DNA of 20,070 bases from a virus: IMG/VR virus record IMGVR_UViG_3300030047_000427, positions 1 to 20,070 of that record; one strand, 5' to 3'. Below are positions 1 through 6,972 of this stretch, piece after piece (positions within the stretch are counted from its first letter, which is position 1; each line of letters opens with the position of its first letter). A program made the translations under genes and the position numbers. Under the pieces are notes generated by a model. It had not been told where the DNA came from. It saw only the letters and a program-made list of their open reading frames with translations, and searched no databases.

Positions 1-14
1 CCACCTATATTCAT
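1..14 (-). CDS. Probable start of next tail gene (partial)
   Basis: An ATG at position 14 overlaps the TGA that ends the T-type chaperone reading frame (an ATGA overlap) and reads Met-Asn-Ile-Gly before the window edge. In lambda-like tail modules the gene after G/T is the tape measure protein, so this may be its start. Only four codons are visible. The identity rests on gene order alone, and the overlap is the only direct evidence. Confidence 0.3.
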
Positions 15-382
15 ATTTTTTGTTTTTTAGCTTCTTTTCGATTATGAGATTTTGTAAAAGCAAGGAGTATTGTTTTCATATCCTCTGCGGATTGTTGCGT
101 TTTATCCTCAACTTTTACGTTCCATGGAAATTCAAAATCTTTTACTGAAGTCAATTTTGCCCCTTGCTTACCTACAGCCCGAATAACCAAATTAGTCATC
201 AATGAAAACATATAACTGAACCTGTAATCATTTCGCAATTCCCCAATTGGATCCATCCGGTCATATTCTACCCATTCAGATAATTGGGATGAGGTTAATT
301 GTTCCAGCAATATATCCGGGTGTGCAAATTTAAGTTCCCGGCAAAGCCTGAAATAAAATTGCCGTTCAGGGCGGCTTTTTAG
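11..382 (-). CDS. Tail assembly chaperone T domain, made by -1 frameshift as a G-T fusion
   Basis: This frame is open from the slippery site at 382-388 to the TGA at 11-13 and adds about 123 residues to the 123-residue G protein, giving a fusion of about 246 aa. It has no credible start of its own: the first start-like codon is a TTG at 310 with no ribosome binding site, and coding-like sequence (RPERQFYFRLCRELKFAHPD) precedes it. The later stretch LLEQLTSSQLSEWVEYDR resembles the T part of lambda gpG-T and related tail assembly chaperones, which bind the tape measure protein during tail tube assembly and are absent from the mature tail. The frame is exactly -1 relative to the upstream gene. 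The domain assignment is from motif recognition and position. Confidence 0.85.
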   Translation of the reverse strand, partial: LKSRPERQFYFRLCRELKFAHPDILLEQLTSSQLSEWVEYDRMDPIGELRNDYRFSYMFSLMTNLVIRAVGKQGAKLTSVKDFEFPWNVKVEDKTQQSAEDMKTILLAFTKSHNRKEAKKQKI

Positions 383-388
383 TTTTTT
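347..388 (-). promoter_or_regulatory. -1 ribosomal frameshift signal: slippery heptamer plus predicted H-type pseudoknot
   Basis: The minus-strand message reads A AAA AAC at 388-382, in the X XXY YYZ phase of the G frame, and is followed at once by the zero-frame stop TAA (381-379). Six nucleotides after the heptamer a stem GCCG (375-372) pairs with CGGC (364-361). Its loop holds CCTGAA (370-365), which can pair with TTCAGG (352-347). The result is a 4-bp stem 1, a 6-bp stem 2, a 1-nt first loop and an 8-nt last loop, which is normal H-type pseudoknot geometry. Translation after slippage reads K-K-L-K-S-R-P-E. Efficiency cannot be judged from sequence. Confidence 0.85.
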
Positions 389-750
389 GTCAACTCCTCT
401 TTATCCTTTTCTGAAACCTTATTAAGACGGGAAGCCACTTCAACAATTTTATCCAATGTTTTTGCGGTCATGTTTTTGGATAATGTTTCCACGTCAGCAA
501 TAGTCAACAGGGGATTTCCTTCTTCATCGCATAAAGTAGCAACAGCAAGTTTTGCCCTGAAATTTTCGAGTGTTTGACGCTGTTCCATTTTATCCCCAAC
601 CTTAACTTGCTTCACAATACTGTTTTCAAACTCATCCCTTTCCTTACCGGACATTTCACGTACGTGCACCACGGTTTCTTCATCCAATTGTACTTGTTCA
701 ATTTTACATACTTCTTTTTTCAATAAGCCTTTGCGATCCAATGTTTTCAT
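379..750 (-). CDS. Tail assembly chaperone, lambda gpG-like
   Basis: This 123-residue acidic and basic helical protein starts with ATG at 750. It lies directly downstream of the tail tube gene and upstream of a frame that it can enter by -1 frameshifting. That is the position and size of lambda gpG-type chaperones, which coat the tape measure protein during tail assembly. A central segment (SGKERDEFENSIV) and the residues ATLCDEEGNPL are typical of this family in other siphoviruses. No strong ribosome binding site precedes the ATG. The C-terminal codons contain the slippery sequence. A charged Lys/Glu-rich tail (SEKDKEELTKN) ends the short form. Confidence 0.85.
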   Translation of the reverse strand: MKTLDRKGLLKKEVCKIEQVQLDEETVVHVREMSGKERDEFENSIVKQVKVGDKMEQRQTLENFRAKLAVATLCDEEGNPLLTIADVETLSKNMTAKTLDKIVEVASRLNKVSEKDKEELTKN

Positions 751-811
751 TTTGATTAAATTAAGTGTAAATGATTATTTTATTAGCCCGTGATTAGAGC
801 AGAAATAAATA

Positions 812-1252
812 TTATCCATGAAGACTGCTATTTGCCCCGCTGTTTATTACGATAATCCCTGAAACTTTTAAAGTCACCGGAGCTTTGATCACGTCATCAA
901 CCGTAATTGATAATCCAATTTCAGTAACCAACGCAGCAAATTCAAAACTGGTTTCTGCTAAATCAGGTAAAATGATTTCATAATTCTGCAAATCATCATC
1001 CTCAAAATCTGCATTCATCAAGTCATACCCTTCCCGGGTAAAAATCATATCCAAAGTTACAGTACCCCCATCCCTTAAACCTCCAATAAAGGTCTTGTAC
1101 CCTACCACAGCATTAAGCACTGTGGTATCAATTGTTGAGCGGGATTTCGATGGGCCATCAATCCCTTTAATTTCTGATATTTCATCCCACTTAGTTCCGG
1201 CAGTGTCCCACCGTTGAAATATCGTGCCTTTTCCGGCAACTGGTTCATCCAT
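812..1252 (-). CDS. Major tail tube protein
   Basis: A 146-residue beta-rich protein with the pattern of a lambda/HK97-type tail tube protein: an N-terminal strand region (GKGTIFQRWDTAGTKWDEIS), then TTVLNAVVGYKTFIGGLRDGGTVTLDM, then a C-terminal immunoglobulin-like part (APVTLKVSGIIVIN). In the virion it forms stacked hexameric rings through which DNA leaves the head. It sits between the tail terminator and the G chaperone, as expected. GGAGG at 1261-1265, eight nucleotides before the ATG, is one of the few strong ribosome binding sites here and is embedded in the last codons of the upstream gene, in line with high expression. Confidence 0.88.
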   Translation of the reverse strand: MDEPVAGKGTIFQRWDTAGTKWDEISEIKGIDGPSKSRSTIDTTVLNAVVGYKTFIGGLRDGGTVTLDMIFTREGYDLMNADFEDDDLQNYEIILPDLAETSFEFAALVTEIGLSITVDDVIKAPVTLKVSGIIVINSGANSSLHG

Positions 1253-1257
1253 AATTT

Positions 1258-1674
1258 TTACCTCCGTTGTAAATTTAAGTTAATAATAAATCTTGGTCTG
1301 CTGTTTTCATCCCAGTCCAAAAAGGTTGGGCCATTGATGACAACCACCAAAGTATAAAACGAATCATTCCATGTCTCATTTGCCCGGCCATGTAGTGAAT
1401 CCGCTATAAATTGCGCCATATCCCATCCATCCTCATAATTGTCTGATCTAACTCTTATTTGAACAGCTGGATATTCATATTTGCTGATTTTAGTTCCTAT
1501 ATTCAGTGCAGGGGATATGCTTGAGGTATCAAATACCGTTACACATATGTTTGGTTTTGCTGGTTCCTTTCCTACAAACAAATTTTCCCCAAAAGTAAGT
1601 CCTAAAGATTCTGAACTTGTTGTGGATGAATTATCAGCCAACATATCACATATATCAATTGAACTTGCTTTCAT
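1258..1674 (-). CDS. Tail terminator / minor capsid-like protein
   Basis: A 138-residue protein starting with ATG at 1674. Its layout resembles the phage minor capsid/tail terminator family (small alpha-beta proteins such as lambda gpU and PF12691-like proteins): an N-terminal helix (SSIDICDMLADN), a central strand region (NICVTVFDTSSISP), the typical YPAVQIRVRSDNYEDGWDMA segment, and C-terminal strands (TFLDWDENSRPRFIINLNLQ). Such proteins cap the tail tube and join it to the head. Its position between the gp10-like gene and the tail tube gene supports this. No strong ribosome binding site is seen. Fold-level identity is inferred from pattern and gene order. Confidence 0.78.
   Translation of the reverse strand: MKASSIDICDMLADNSSTTSSESLGLTFGENLFVGKEPAKPNICVTVFDTSSISPALNIGTKISKYEYPAVQIRVRSDNYEDGWDMAQFIADSLHGRANETWNDSFYTLVVVINGPTFLDWDENSRPRFIINLNLQRR
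1261..1265 (-). promoter_or_regulatory. Strong ribosome binding site of tail tube gene
   Basis: The minus strand reads GGAGG eight nucleotides upstream of the ATG at 1252. The same bases form the last Arg codons and stop (CGG AGG TAA) of the tail terminator gene, so the two genes are tightly linked. Confidence 0.75.
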
Positions 1675-1677
1675 AAT

Positions 1678-2181
1678 TTAGTTTTTAATCGTTGCTGATT
1701 TCCTTATCTCCTGTAAAACTTTTGCTGCATTTCGATTTATACTGTACTCAAAAAACTTTGGCCCACTCCCCGGTCTGCTCCATGTACCATTTGAATTGCC
1801 CATCATTTCATGAACCCACATAGCATATACTGCACTAAACCCCATCACTACAATTAATTTATCCCCGGCAATACTTTTTGCCCCGCTTAAATCTTTTGCA
1901 TGATTGGTGCTCATTTCTGCTTTTCCCTTTCCTCTAAAATTGGGATTCTTGGATTCAGCTATATCTGACAAAAAGTTTCTTCCTGTAACAGTATAAAAGC
2001 TTGCCCTCAAATTTCCTTTATCCAAAGGGATCAATGGGGAAGTCTTATCCATATCCCTTCTAATAATTATGGCAGCCCTGATCAAACCTTTCATGCTTAA
2101 ACCTTCAATGTTTTTTATTTCCCTTTGAAGATTTCTCATCACCTTTTCAATACCTACCAATTTAACTTTTCCCCGTTTCAT
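1678..2181 (-). CDS. HK97 gp10-like head-tail/tail completion protein
   Basis: A 167-residue basic protein with the signature of HK97 gp10-like proteins. An N-terminal helix (EKVMRNLQREIKNIEG) is followed by a helix ending in MDKTSPL and then by DKGNLRASFYTVTG, the usual P-x-x-T/D-G-x-L-R-x-S element. A later AVYAMWVHEMMG segment matches the Y-A-x-x-V-E/H part of the family. These proteins act at the head-tail interface or in tail completion. It lies two nucleotides downstream of the head closure gene and three upstream of the tail terminator gene. The start is ATG at 2181, without a clear ribosome binding site. Confidence 0.82.
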   Translation of the reverse strand: MKRGKVKLVGIEKVMRNLQREIKNIEGLSMKGLIRAAIIIRRDMDKTSPLIPLDKGNLRASFYTVTGRNFLSDIAESKNPNFRGKGKAEMSTNHAKDLSGAKSIAGDKLIVVMGFSAVYAMWVHEMMGNSNGTWSRPGSGPKFFEYSINRNAAKVLQEIRKSATIKN

Positions 2182-2183
2182 TA

Positions 2184-2582
2184 TTATTTTCCTAAATAAG
2201 CAGTTCTGATAAATTTGTCAGTGGATTTGACTTCAGGTATTTTATCAAAAGCAATAATTTCATAAGCCCCATTTACTTTTTTTGGATTCAAATAATCCCC
2301 AGAACTACTTTCTTCAGAATCATGAATTGAATCCAAATCTCCTAAATACAACCACCCTTCAATTTGTAAATCTATGGTGACTAATATTGAAGCATTGCTT
2401 ATTTGCTCAACACCCTGATTGTTTTTAACAATGCGTTGCTTGTCTTCCCATCGTACCCCGTTTGGGGATTTCAACTCAATTGGTGCATCAAAAGTCTTAC
2501 CCCCAAATCCATCATTAACCGGATTGCCCCAATAAACGGCTGTCTGAACGCATACTTTTTTTATGAAATTTTGAATGCTCAT
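2184..2582 (-). CDS. Head closure / head-tail joining protein
   Basis: A 132-residue protein in the slot between the gp6-like connector and the gp10-like gene. The TAVYWGNPVNDGFGGKTFDAPIEL stretch and the segment NASILVTIDLQIEGWLYLGD are typical of small beta-barrel head closure proteins (SPP1 gp16 and HK97 gp7-like), where parts of the barrel read as VRWEDKQRIV and YEIIAFDKIPEV. Such proteins plug the portal-connector channel after packaging. Its start is ATG at 2582 and an unusually long non-coding gap lies upstream. Sequence similarity in this class is low, so the assignment leans on order and size. Confidence 0.7.
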   Translation of the reverse strand: MSIQNFIKKVCVQTAVYWGNPVNDGFGGKTFDAPIELKSPNGVRWEDKQRIVKNNQGVEQISNASILVTIDLQIEGWLYLGDLDSIHDSEESSSGDYLNPKKVNGAYEIIAFDKIPEVKSTDKFIRTAYLGK

Positions 2583-2803
2583 TGAATGATATTTAATGAT
2601 AAATTAATTTTATATTAAATGTTGATGCTTTGCTAACTACTTGATTTATACCCAATAACATTATCTTTTTCAATTGATATACTTATGCCACTTTCAACAT
2701 AAATGCTTTAAATCGAATAAAAACAACATTAAATACAATGATGGTTAAAATTAATTAATGTTGATAAGACATAAATTTTATTTATTAGCTATAATATTTC
2801 AGG
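2583..2803 (-). other. AT-rich 221-bp gap with no intact gene
   Basis: This is the longest non-coding stretch in the late region, where other genes touch or overlap. No minus-strand ORF exceeds about 22 codons. One frame, between stops, reads SIYVESGISISIEKDNVIGYKSSS, which looks protein-like but has no start codon. It could be a gene remnant or chance. I found neither a clear promoter nor an obvious terminator hairpin. Confidence 0.6.
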
Positions 2804-3163
2804 TTAATAAGGGATGGCAAAAGTGTAGGCTGCGTTGCCTCCTAAAGCCGCAAAAGAACCTGATGAATCCAAATTTAAAACCATCTGACCGTATGAAGTT
2901 TGTTTCAAACCTTCTCCATAATTTCCGGTGTACTCAATAGAAGCCCCTCCAGCACCTTCTTTTTTTGCCTGACGTTCCCGGGTGATCGTGATCATATGGG
3001 CAGTCAACCATCGTTCAATTTCTTTCAAAATATCGGTCACCTCAGTTCCCAAAACTTTATTCACCATCACGTTGGCACTACTTATATAAACATCAACTTG
3101 CGGGTCAGTCAGTGAACTTTCATCCAATATTGCTTTTACTTCTGTTGCGGTAACTCTTACCAT
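2804..3163 (-). CDS. Head-tail connector, gp6/gp15-like
   Basis: A 119-residue protein of the gp6-like connector type: a helical N-terminus typical of these adaptors (TATEVKAILDESSLTDPQVDVYISSANVMVNKVLG), a long helix with WLTAHMITITRERQAKKEGAGG, and a flexible C-terminus with the usual YGEGLKQTSYGQMVLNLD segment. It would form the ring below the portal that receives the head closure protein. It begins with ATG at 3163, five bases after the sulfotransferase-like gene, so the modification cassette is wedged between the capsid gene and this connector. The family assignment is quite secure from motif pattern and position. Confidence 0.82.
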   Translation of the reverse strand: MVRVTATEVKAILDESSLTDPQVDVYISSANVMVNKVLGTEVTDILKEIERWLTAHMITITRERQAKKEGAGGASIEYTGNYGEGLKQTSYGQMVLNLDSSGSFAALGGNAAYTFAIPY

Positions 3164-3167
3164 GATA

Positions 3168-3830
3168 TTATTTTTTATGAATTAATTCAGTTAATGTTTG
3201 TTCAATTTTCGGATTCCATGATAAACCTAAATCAGTACATAAAGATTGCAGCTGAGAAAAATCATTTTCCAATACCCGGTCAGGCCAGACAAAAATCATA
3301 TTCAGTCCGTGGGATTTCATTTTTACCCATTCAGCTTCATATTTGTGAATTAACCACATCCACCCTTCCTCCTCCGTAGTCACCCCCACTAATTTTCGTA
3401 TCTCTGGATTTTTGAATGTACACATCCAATTTGTTTTCACACAAGAATTTACAATTTCAGTGGGCTTTCTTCGTACCACAATCCATACCGCATCAGGATA
3501 CAGATCCGTATATAATTTCCAAAGAGGGGTTAATAATGAACTTTTAAACATCCAAGGATTTTCATCAAATTCATTTCTCCCCTGAACCAACAAATTATAT
3601 TCCACTGAAGCTTTCAAATCCATGTTAACCTTATCCACTTCAGGAAATAAATTTTCACTATACGTGGATACAAGGTCTTCACATAAATGTTTTAATCGAA
3701 AATTTTCATACATCCCCGTCATGCTACCTGTCCACACCCCTCCGGTCATACTCAATGCCCGGGCTATAAGGGATGCCCCGCTTCTTTCCACTCCTGTTAC
3801 AAATATTGGATTATTTTTATGGAGGTTCAT
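3168..3830 (-). CDS. Sulfotransferase-like protein
   Basis: A 220-residue protein. The start is taken as the ATG at 3830, whose first base is the last base of the upstream TGA (a TGATG overlap), rather than the TTG one codon earlier. Residues 9-21 (IFVTGVERSGASL) match the 5'-phosphosulfate-binding loop of PAPS-dependent sulfotransferases, although the usual T/S-T-S end is A-S here. Residues 117-129 (WIVVRRKPTEIVNS) match the 3'-phosphate-binding motif R-x(6-8)-S. The rest has the family's helical lid and an acidic-aromatic segment EEEGWMWLIHKYEAEW. It would move sulfate from PAPS to a hydroxyl or amine of a glycan, but the substrate is unknown. Coupling to the glycosyltransferase gene suggests that the acceptor is made there. 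Confidence 0.75.
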   Translation of the reverse strand: MNLHKNNPIFVTGVERSGASLIARALSMTGGVWTGSMTGMYENFRLKHLCEDLVSTYSENLFPEVDKVNMDLKASVEYNLLVQGRNEFDENPWMFKSSLLTPLWKLYTDLYPDAVWIVVRRKPTEIVNSCVKTNWMCTFKNPEIRKLVGVTTEEEGWMWLIHKYEAEWVKMKSHGLNMIFVWPDRVLENDFSQLQSLCTDLGLSWNPKIEQTLTELIHKK

Positions 3831-5848
3831 CAAATATAATTTAGATAGTCTTTGCCAATCATTTTTTTCAAAATTTGCAATCTTTCAAATACCGTGGTTT
3901 CAGGCTTTTTAAACGATCTTATGTTATGCCCTGAACCTATACCAGCACGACCGGGCAACCCCTTTATTCCCACAGCCAAATCCCCTCCCTCAAACAAATT
4001 TACAACCCCAGAAGGAAGGGAACGAAAGAAATCCAAATCAATAAACTTTTGGTTTTGAATAGCCCTTTCAAATGCGGGTAAAGCTGAGGTTTTAAAAGCT
4101 GTTTGGAATAAGCTGGAATGTTTATGATTTTGATTTCGATAACCATCCTTTATTTCCACATTAAAATAATAGGTTAAAGCTTCCCCGGCAACTTGAAATC
4201 CCTTTAACTTTTCCCGCATCACATTCAGGTATTCAGGGCTGTACCAATCATCATCCTCAATTATAAATATTTCGGATACTTCATGCTTTTTAACTTCGTT
4301 AATAGCAGCTTTCAAATTTCGGCTTTGGGTGTTCTGCCCCGCCCTCCATACCGGGGCTGGGTTCACATGAATGATATCCCAATTGTCTTTAAAACCCTGT
4401 TTAATACTTTCTGTTGTTTTTGGTACACAGTCATCCACTATCACCCAAAGTACTTTACCCGGATATGTTTGGGCCTTCATGTATTTAGCACAAAGTTCAA
4501 TTTGTTTTTCCCTTCCCCCGGTTGGAGTGATTAAAGCAATAGTGTCTTTTGGGATTTCCTTTTTTGGTAAAACTTTCAGCCAACTATGATCTTGAAAAGT
4601 AAAATCAGGAGCAGTAAAAACTTCATCCACAGCTTGGATAACCCCCAGATGAGGAGCTTCCACATAATCATGACCCCCAATAAAACAACGGGATTTAGGG
4701 ATATAATTTTCAATGTCTTTTTTTACTTGTTCATAAGTATGGTTGCCATCAATATACACAAAATCAACTTCCGATATAAACTTCAAGGCATTGTCTGAAA
4801 AATCTCTTATCACTTCAATGTTTTCAAATTCTTTTATCCTGTTTTTAAAAGCTTGATATACAAGAGTCATGGAAGCTTCGTGGCAAGTAGGGTCTTTGGG
4901 ATCGTACATATCAATAAAGGGATCCACGGCAATAACTTTTTTGAAATGTTTTGCAAACAATACCGTACTTTCCCCTTGGTAACTTCCAATTTCGACCATC
5001 GTCATTTCAGAAGTATCCTGAGTTTCATTAATTTTAGCAATCAAGGCTTTTATACCCCTGATTCCATTGGTATCTCTCATCTGTACGACTTGTTTTGCTT
5101 TTAATCCCATTTGAATGTTTATTATTTTTGTGTTAACCTCCACAGCTTCCTTAACCATGGAATGATATTGACTCATATTGTAATGGATAGGGCTGTCACA
5201 CCTACCTTTCTTGACTTTCAATTCAAAATCTTCAACTGACTTACAATAATAATGATTGATCCAAGCCCTTTGTTGAACAGGGGTTTCCACGAAAGCCCCC
5301 AAAACAGTATTTCCAAATACATCAATAATTTTCCCGGTTTTAAACTTACAAAAATGAGGATGGTGCCACCCTCTTACCTTTTCAGGCCTGACAATACTCT
5401 TGATATGCTTATTTACTTCTGCCTTTACCGTAAGACAAGATGTAATACCAGAAACAAGCCCCTTTTCACGTGGATTCCCTGCGCCAAAGTTAATCCAGTT
5501 TAATCCTATTCCAGATTCTGTTATAGTGGCTAAAAAGGGCTTGATTTCACCTTCCTCAATAACTATAAATTCATCATCATCAATAAAAGCGATCCAATCA
5601 CACTTTGGAGTTTGTTTTTTGTTTTGTTTTTCAATACAATTGTTGTAAACCGGAAGTTGTTGGATAAGCCCTTTCCATTGGTATATGATCACCCCTGTTT
5701 TATCCTTTACCGTGTCGACAATAGGAATTTCAGAATCATTATCATACAAAAAGAAATAATTAACACCAATCAAACGGTGCCAAACTAACCACTCATTTAA
5801 GTAAGCTGCTGGAGTATCTTTCATAATGGAACATATCCCTACAACCAT
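3830..5848 (-). CDS. Three-domain glycosyltransferase-methyltransferase-glycosyltransferase
   Basis: A 672-residue protein. Residues 1 to about 235 resemble GT92/DUF23-like GT-A transferases: GICSIMKDTPAAYLNEWLVWH, DNDS at 36-39, a metal-binding D-D-D-E-F at 90-94 and a late H-x-Y region (WINHYYCKS). Residues about 265-425 form a class I SAM methyltransferase of the Methyltransf_24 type: VEIGSYQGES at 285-294, VDP at 308-310 and YIDGNHTYEQV at 365-375. Residues about 435-672 look like a second GT-A domain, with ALITPTGGREKQIELC and an acidic IIEDDDW at 529-535. The protein would build and methylate a short glycan or decorate a glycan carrier. The ATG at 5848 overlaps the upstream gene by 10 bp. 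Domain limits are approximate and donor sugars are unknown. Confidence 0.8.
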   Translation of the reverse strand: MVVGICSIMKDTPAAYLNEWLVWHRLIGVNYFFLYDNDSEIPIVDTVKDKTGVIIYQWKGLIQQLPVYNNCIEKQNKKQTPKCDWIAFIDDDEFIVIEEGEIKPFLATITESGIGLNWINFGAGNPREKGLVSGITSCLTVKAEVNKHIKSIVRPEKVRGWHHPHFCKFKTGKIIDVFGNTVLGAFVETPVQQRAWINHYYCKSVEDFELKVKKGRCDSPIHYNMSQYHSMVKEAVEVNTKIINIQMGLKAKQVVQMRDTNGIRGIKALIAKINETQDTSEMTMVEIGSYQGESTVLFAKHFKKVIAVDPFIDMYDPKDPTCHEASMTLVYQAFKNRIKEFENIEVIRDFSDNALKFISEVDFVYIDGNHTYEQVKKDIENYIPKSRCFIGGHDYVEAPHLGVIQAVDEVFTAPDFTFQDHSWLKVLPKKEIPKDTIALITPTGGREKQIELCAKYMKAQTYPGKVLWVIVDDCVPKTTESIKQGFKDNWDIIHVNPAPVWRAGQNTQSRNLKAAINEVKKHEVSEIFIIEDDDWYSPEYLNVMREKLKGFQVAGEALTYYFNVEIKDGYRNQNHKHSSLFQTAFKTSALPAFERAIQNQKFIDLDFFRSLPSGVVNLFEGGDLAVGIKGLPGRAGIGSGHNIRSFKKPETTVFERLQILKKMIGKDYLNYI

Positions 5849-6528
5849 GATTTGACTTCCTTTAAAGTGACTTTCTTGAAATCCGGGATAGCTGATTCAG
5901 GACAAACATTGAATATTTCCACCCCCAATCTTTTAGCATCAGCGGCAATAAATGGAAACCCTTGTAAATGGCGATTGAAAGGAAGTGCCCGGGCTTTTAC
6001 TCCTGCGGTACGATATTCAGAATGCCAATGTTGGGCATCCGCTTTTAGCTTCATATCAAACCCCAATAAAAATATCCTTTTAGCCCCCGCATGAACAGCC
6101 ACACTTATTGCTGCTGCCCCACTATTCTGATTCCAAGCAACCATATCCGGTCTGGTACTTATTCCACGGGGTTTGCTTCTTTCCCTTAACATGTATTTAA
6201 TCCACTCTATACGATCTGTGACCGGGGCTGAACTTACTTTTATGGCAGGATGTACTCTTAACAATTTTGCATGCTCATCCAAAAAACTACCATCACCGAA
6301 AAATATCATATCCATCCAATCCCCAATCAAGTAAGCTATATTGATTCCAATCACGTGCTTATCATGTAGGAATGATAAATGTTCGGAATATGAAGAAGGA
6401 GGGGAAAGCTTGGATGTGACACTTTGCACAACATCAGCAGGTATCTCAAACTGTTCAATAACAGATGGCCCCCCACCTAATATCCAAACATCCCCCCCAT
6501 TCCATATCTTTGGTACGCTCCACTTCAT
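5839..6528 (-). CDS. DUF115/MptE-like (norphogenetic-type) protein, possibly a glycosyltransferase
   Basis: A 229-residue Rossmann-like protein. VWILGGGPSV at 14-23 is a nucleotide-binding glycine loop. HVIGINIAYLIGDWMDMIFFGDGSF at about 58-82 and NSGAAAISVAVHAGAKRIFLLGFDM at 135-159 are the other conserved blocks of the DUF115/6-hydroxymethylpterin pyrophosphokinase MptE-like group, which shares features with GT42 sialyltransferases. Phage members are often called norphogenetic protein. A CMP-sugar or other nucleotide-sugar reaction is plausible here because the gene is coupled (TAATG overlap at 6528, 10-bp overlap at 5848) to glycosyltransferase genes. The exact reaction cannot be read from sequence. 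Confidence 0.68.
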   Translation of the reverse strand: MKWSVPKIWNGGDVWILGGGPSVIEQFEIPADVVQSVTSKLSPPSSYSEHLSFLHDKHVIGINIAYLIGDWMDMIFFGDGSFLDEHAKLLRVHPAIKVSSAPVTDRIEWIKYMLRERSKPRGISTRPDMVAWNQNSGAAAISVAVHAGAKRIFLLGFDMKLKADAQHWHSEYRTAGVKARALPFNRHLQGFPFIAADAKRLGVEIFNVCPESAIPDFKKVTLKEVKSWL

Positions 6529-6929
6529 TAATTACAAGCTTTTAGCATTTGTTCAGCCTCTTCTTTTTCAAGGCTTTCTTCAGTGATCTGTTTGCCGGTA
6601 TTGCTCACAATATGAAACATAGGGTTCTTTTGTGTTGAATTTTCTTCATCTTTTTTCAATGAAAAAACTTCTTTGAACCCTTCTGGCTTCTGAAAATTCA
6701 CATTTGGTTCTTCCTGCTTCTCAGCCGGGGTAACTACAATCAAAGCATTCAAAAAAGCTTTTGGAATGTCTGAAGGTAAAGCAGTGAAAGTTTCATTTGG
6801 TTTAATAATCCGGTTCTTCAGATTAAATGAACCCCCTCCAATTTTACGATATGTTACCAATTGGGATTCTTCAGCCCCTTTGGATACATTTACAATCGGA
6901 GTTACTGATGGTTTTGTTTTTCTTTCCAT
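6528..6929 (-). CDS. Hypothetical protein following the capsid gene
   Basis: A 133-residue protein I do not recognise. Its first half looks folded and beta-rich (QLVTYRKIGGGSFNLKNRII, then PNETFTALPSDIPKAFLNALIVV). Its second half is polar and charged, with Glu/Lys-rich linkers and a C-terminal helix (EESLEKEEAEQMLKAC). It sits 43 bp after the major capsid gene and its TAA overlaps the ATG of the DUF115-like gene. It could be a small virion protein, for example the acceptor or anchor for the modification enzymes that follow, or a head-associated accessory protein. No catalytic motif is visible and no strong ribosome binding site precedes the ATG. Confidence 0.6.
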   Translation of the reverse strand: MERKTKPSVTPIVNVSKGAEESQLVTYRKIGGGSFNLKNRIIKPNETFTALPSDIPKAFLNALIVVTPAEKQEEPNVNFQKPEGFKEVFSLKKDEENSTQKNPMFHIVSNTGKQITEESLEKEEAEQMLKACN

Positions 6930-6972
6930 TTTTATTAAAGGTATAATTGACTTGATTAGTCAAATGAGTTTA

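Noticed and set aside
11-310. Independent gene starting at 310
   Set aside because: The start codon is TTG without a ribosome binding site, and the coding-like frame extends upstream to the slippery heptamer, so it is the frameshifted extension of the G gene.
2758-2940. Plus-strand ORF in and around the 2583-2803 gap
   Set aside because: Most of it is antisense to the connector gene, it has no ribosome binding site, and its composition is not protein-like.
3168-3833. TTG start one codon before the sulfotransferase ATG
   Set aside because: The ATG at 3830 forms a TGATG overlap with the upstream stop, the more usual arrangement.
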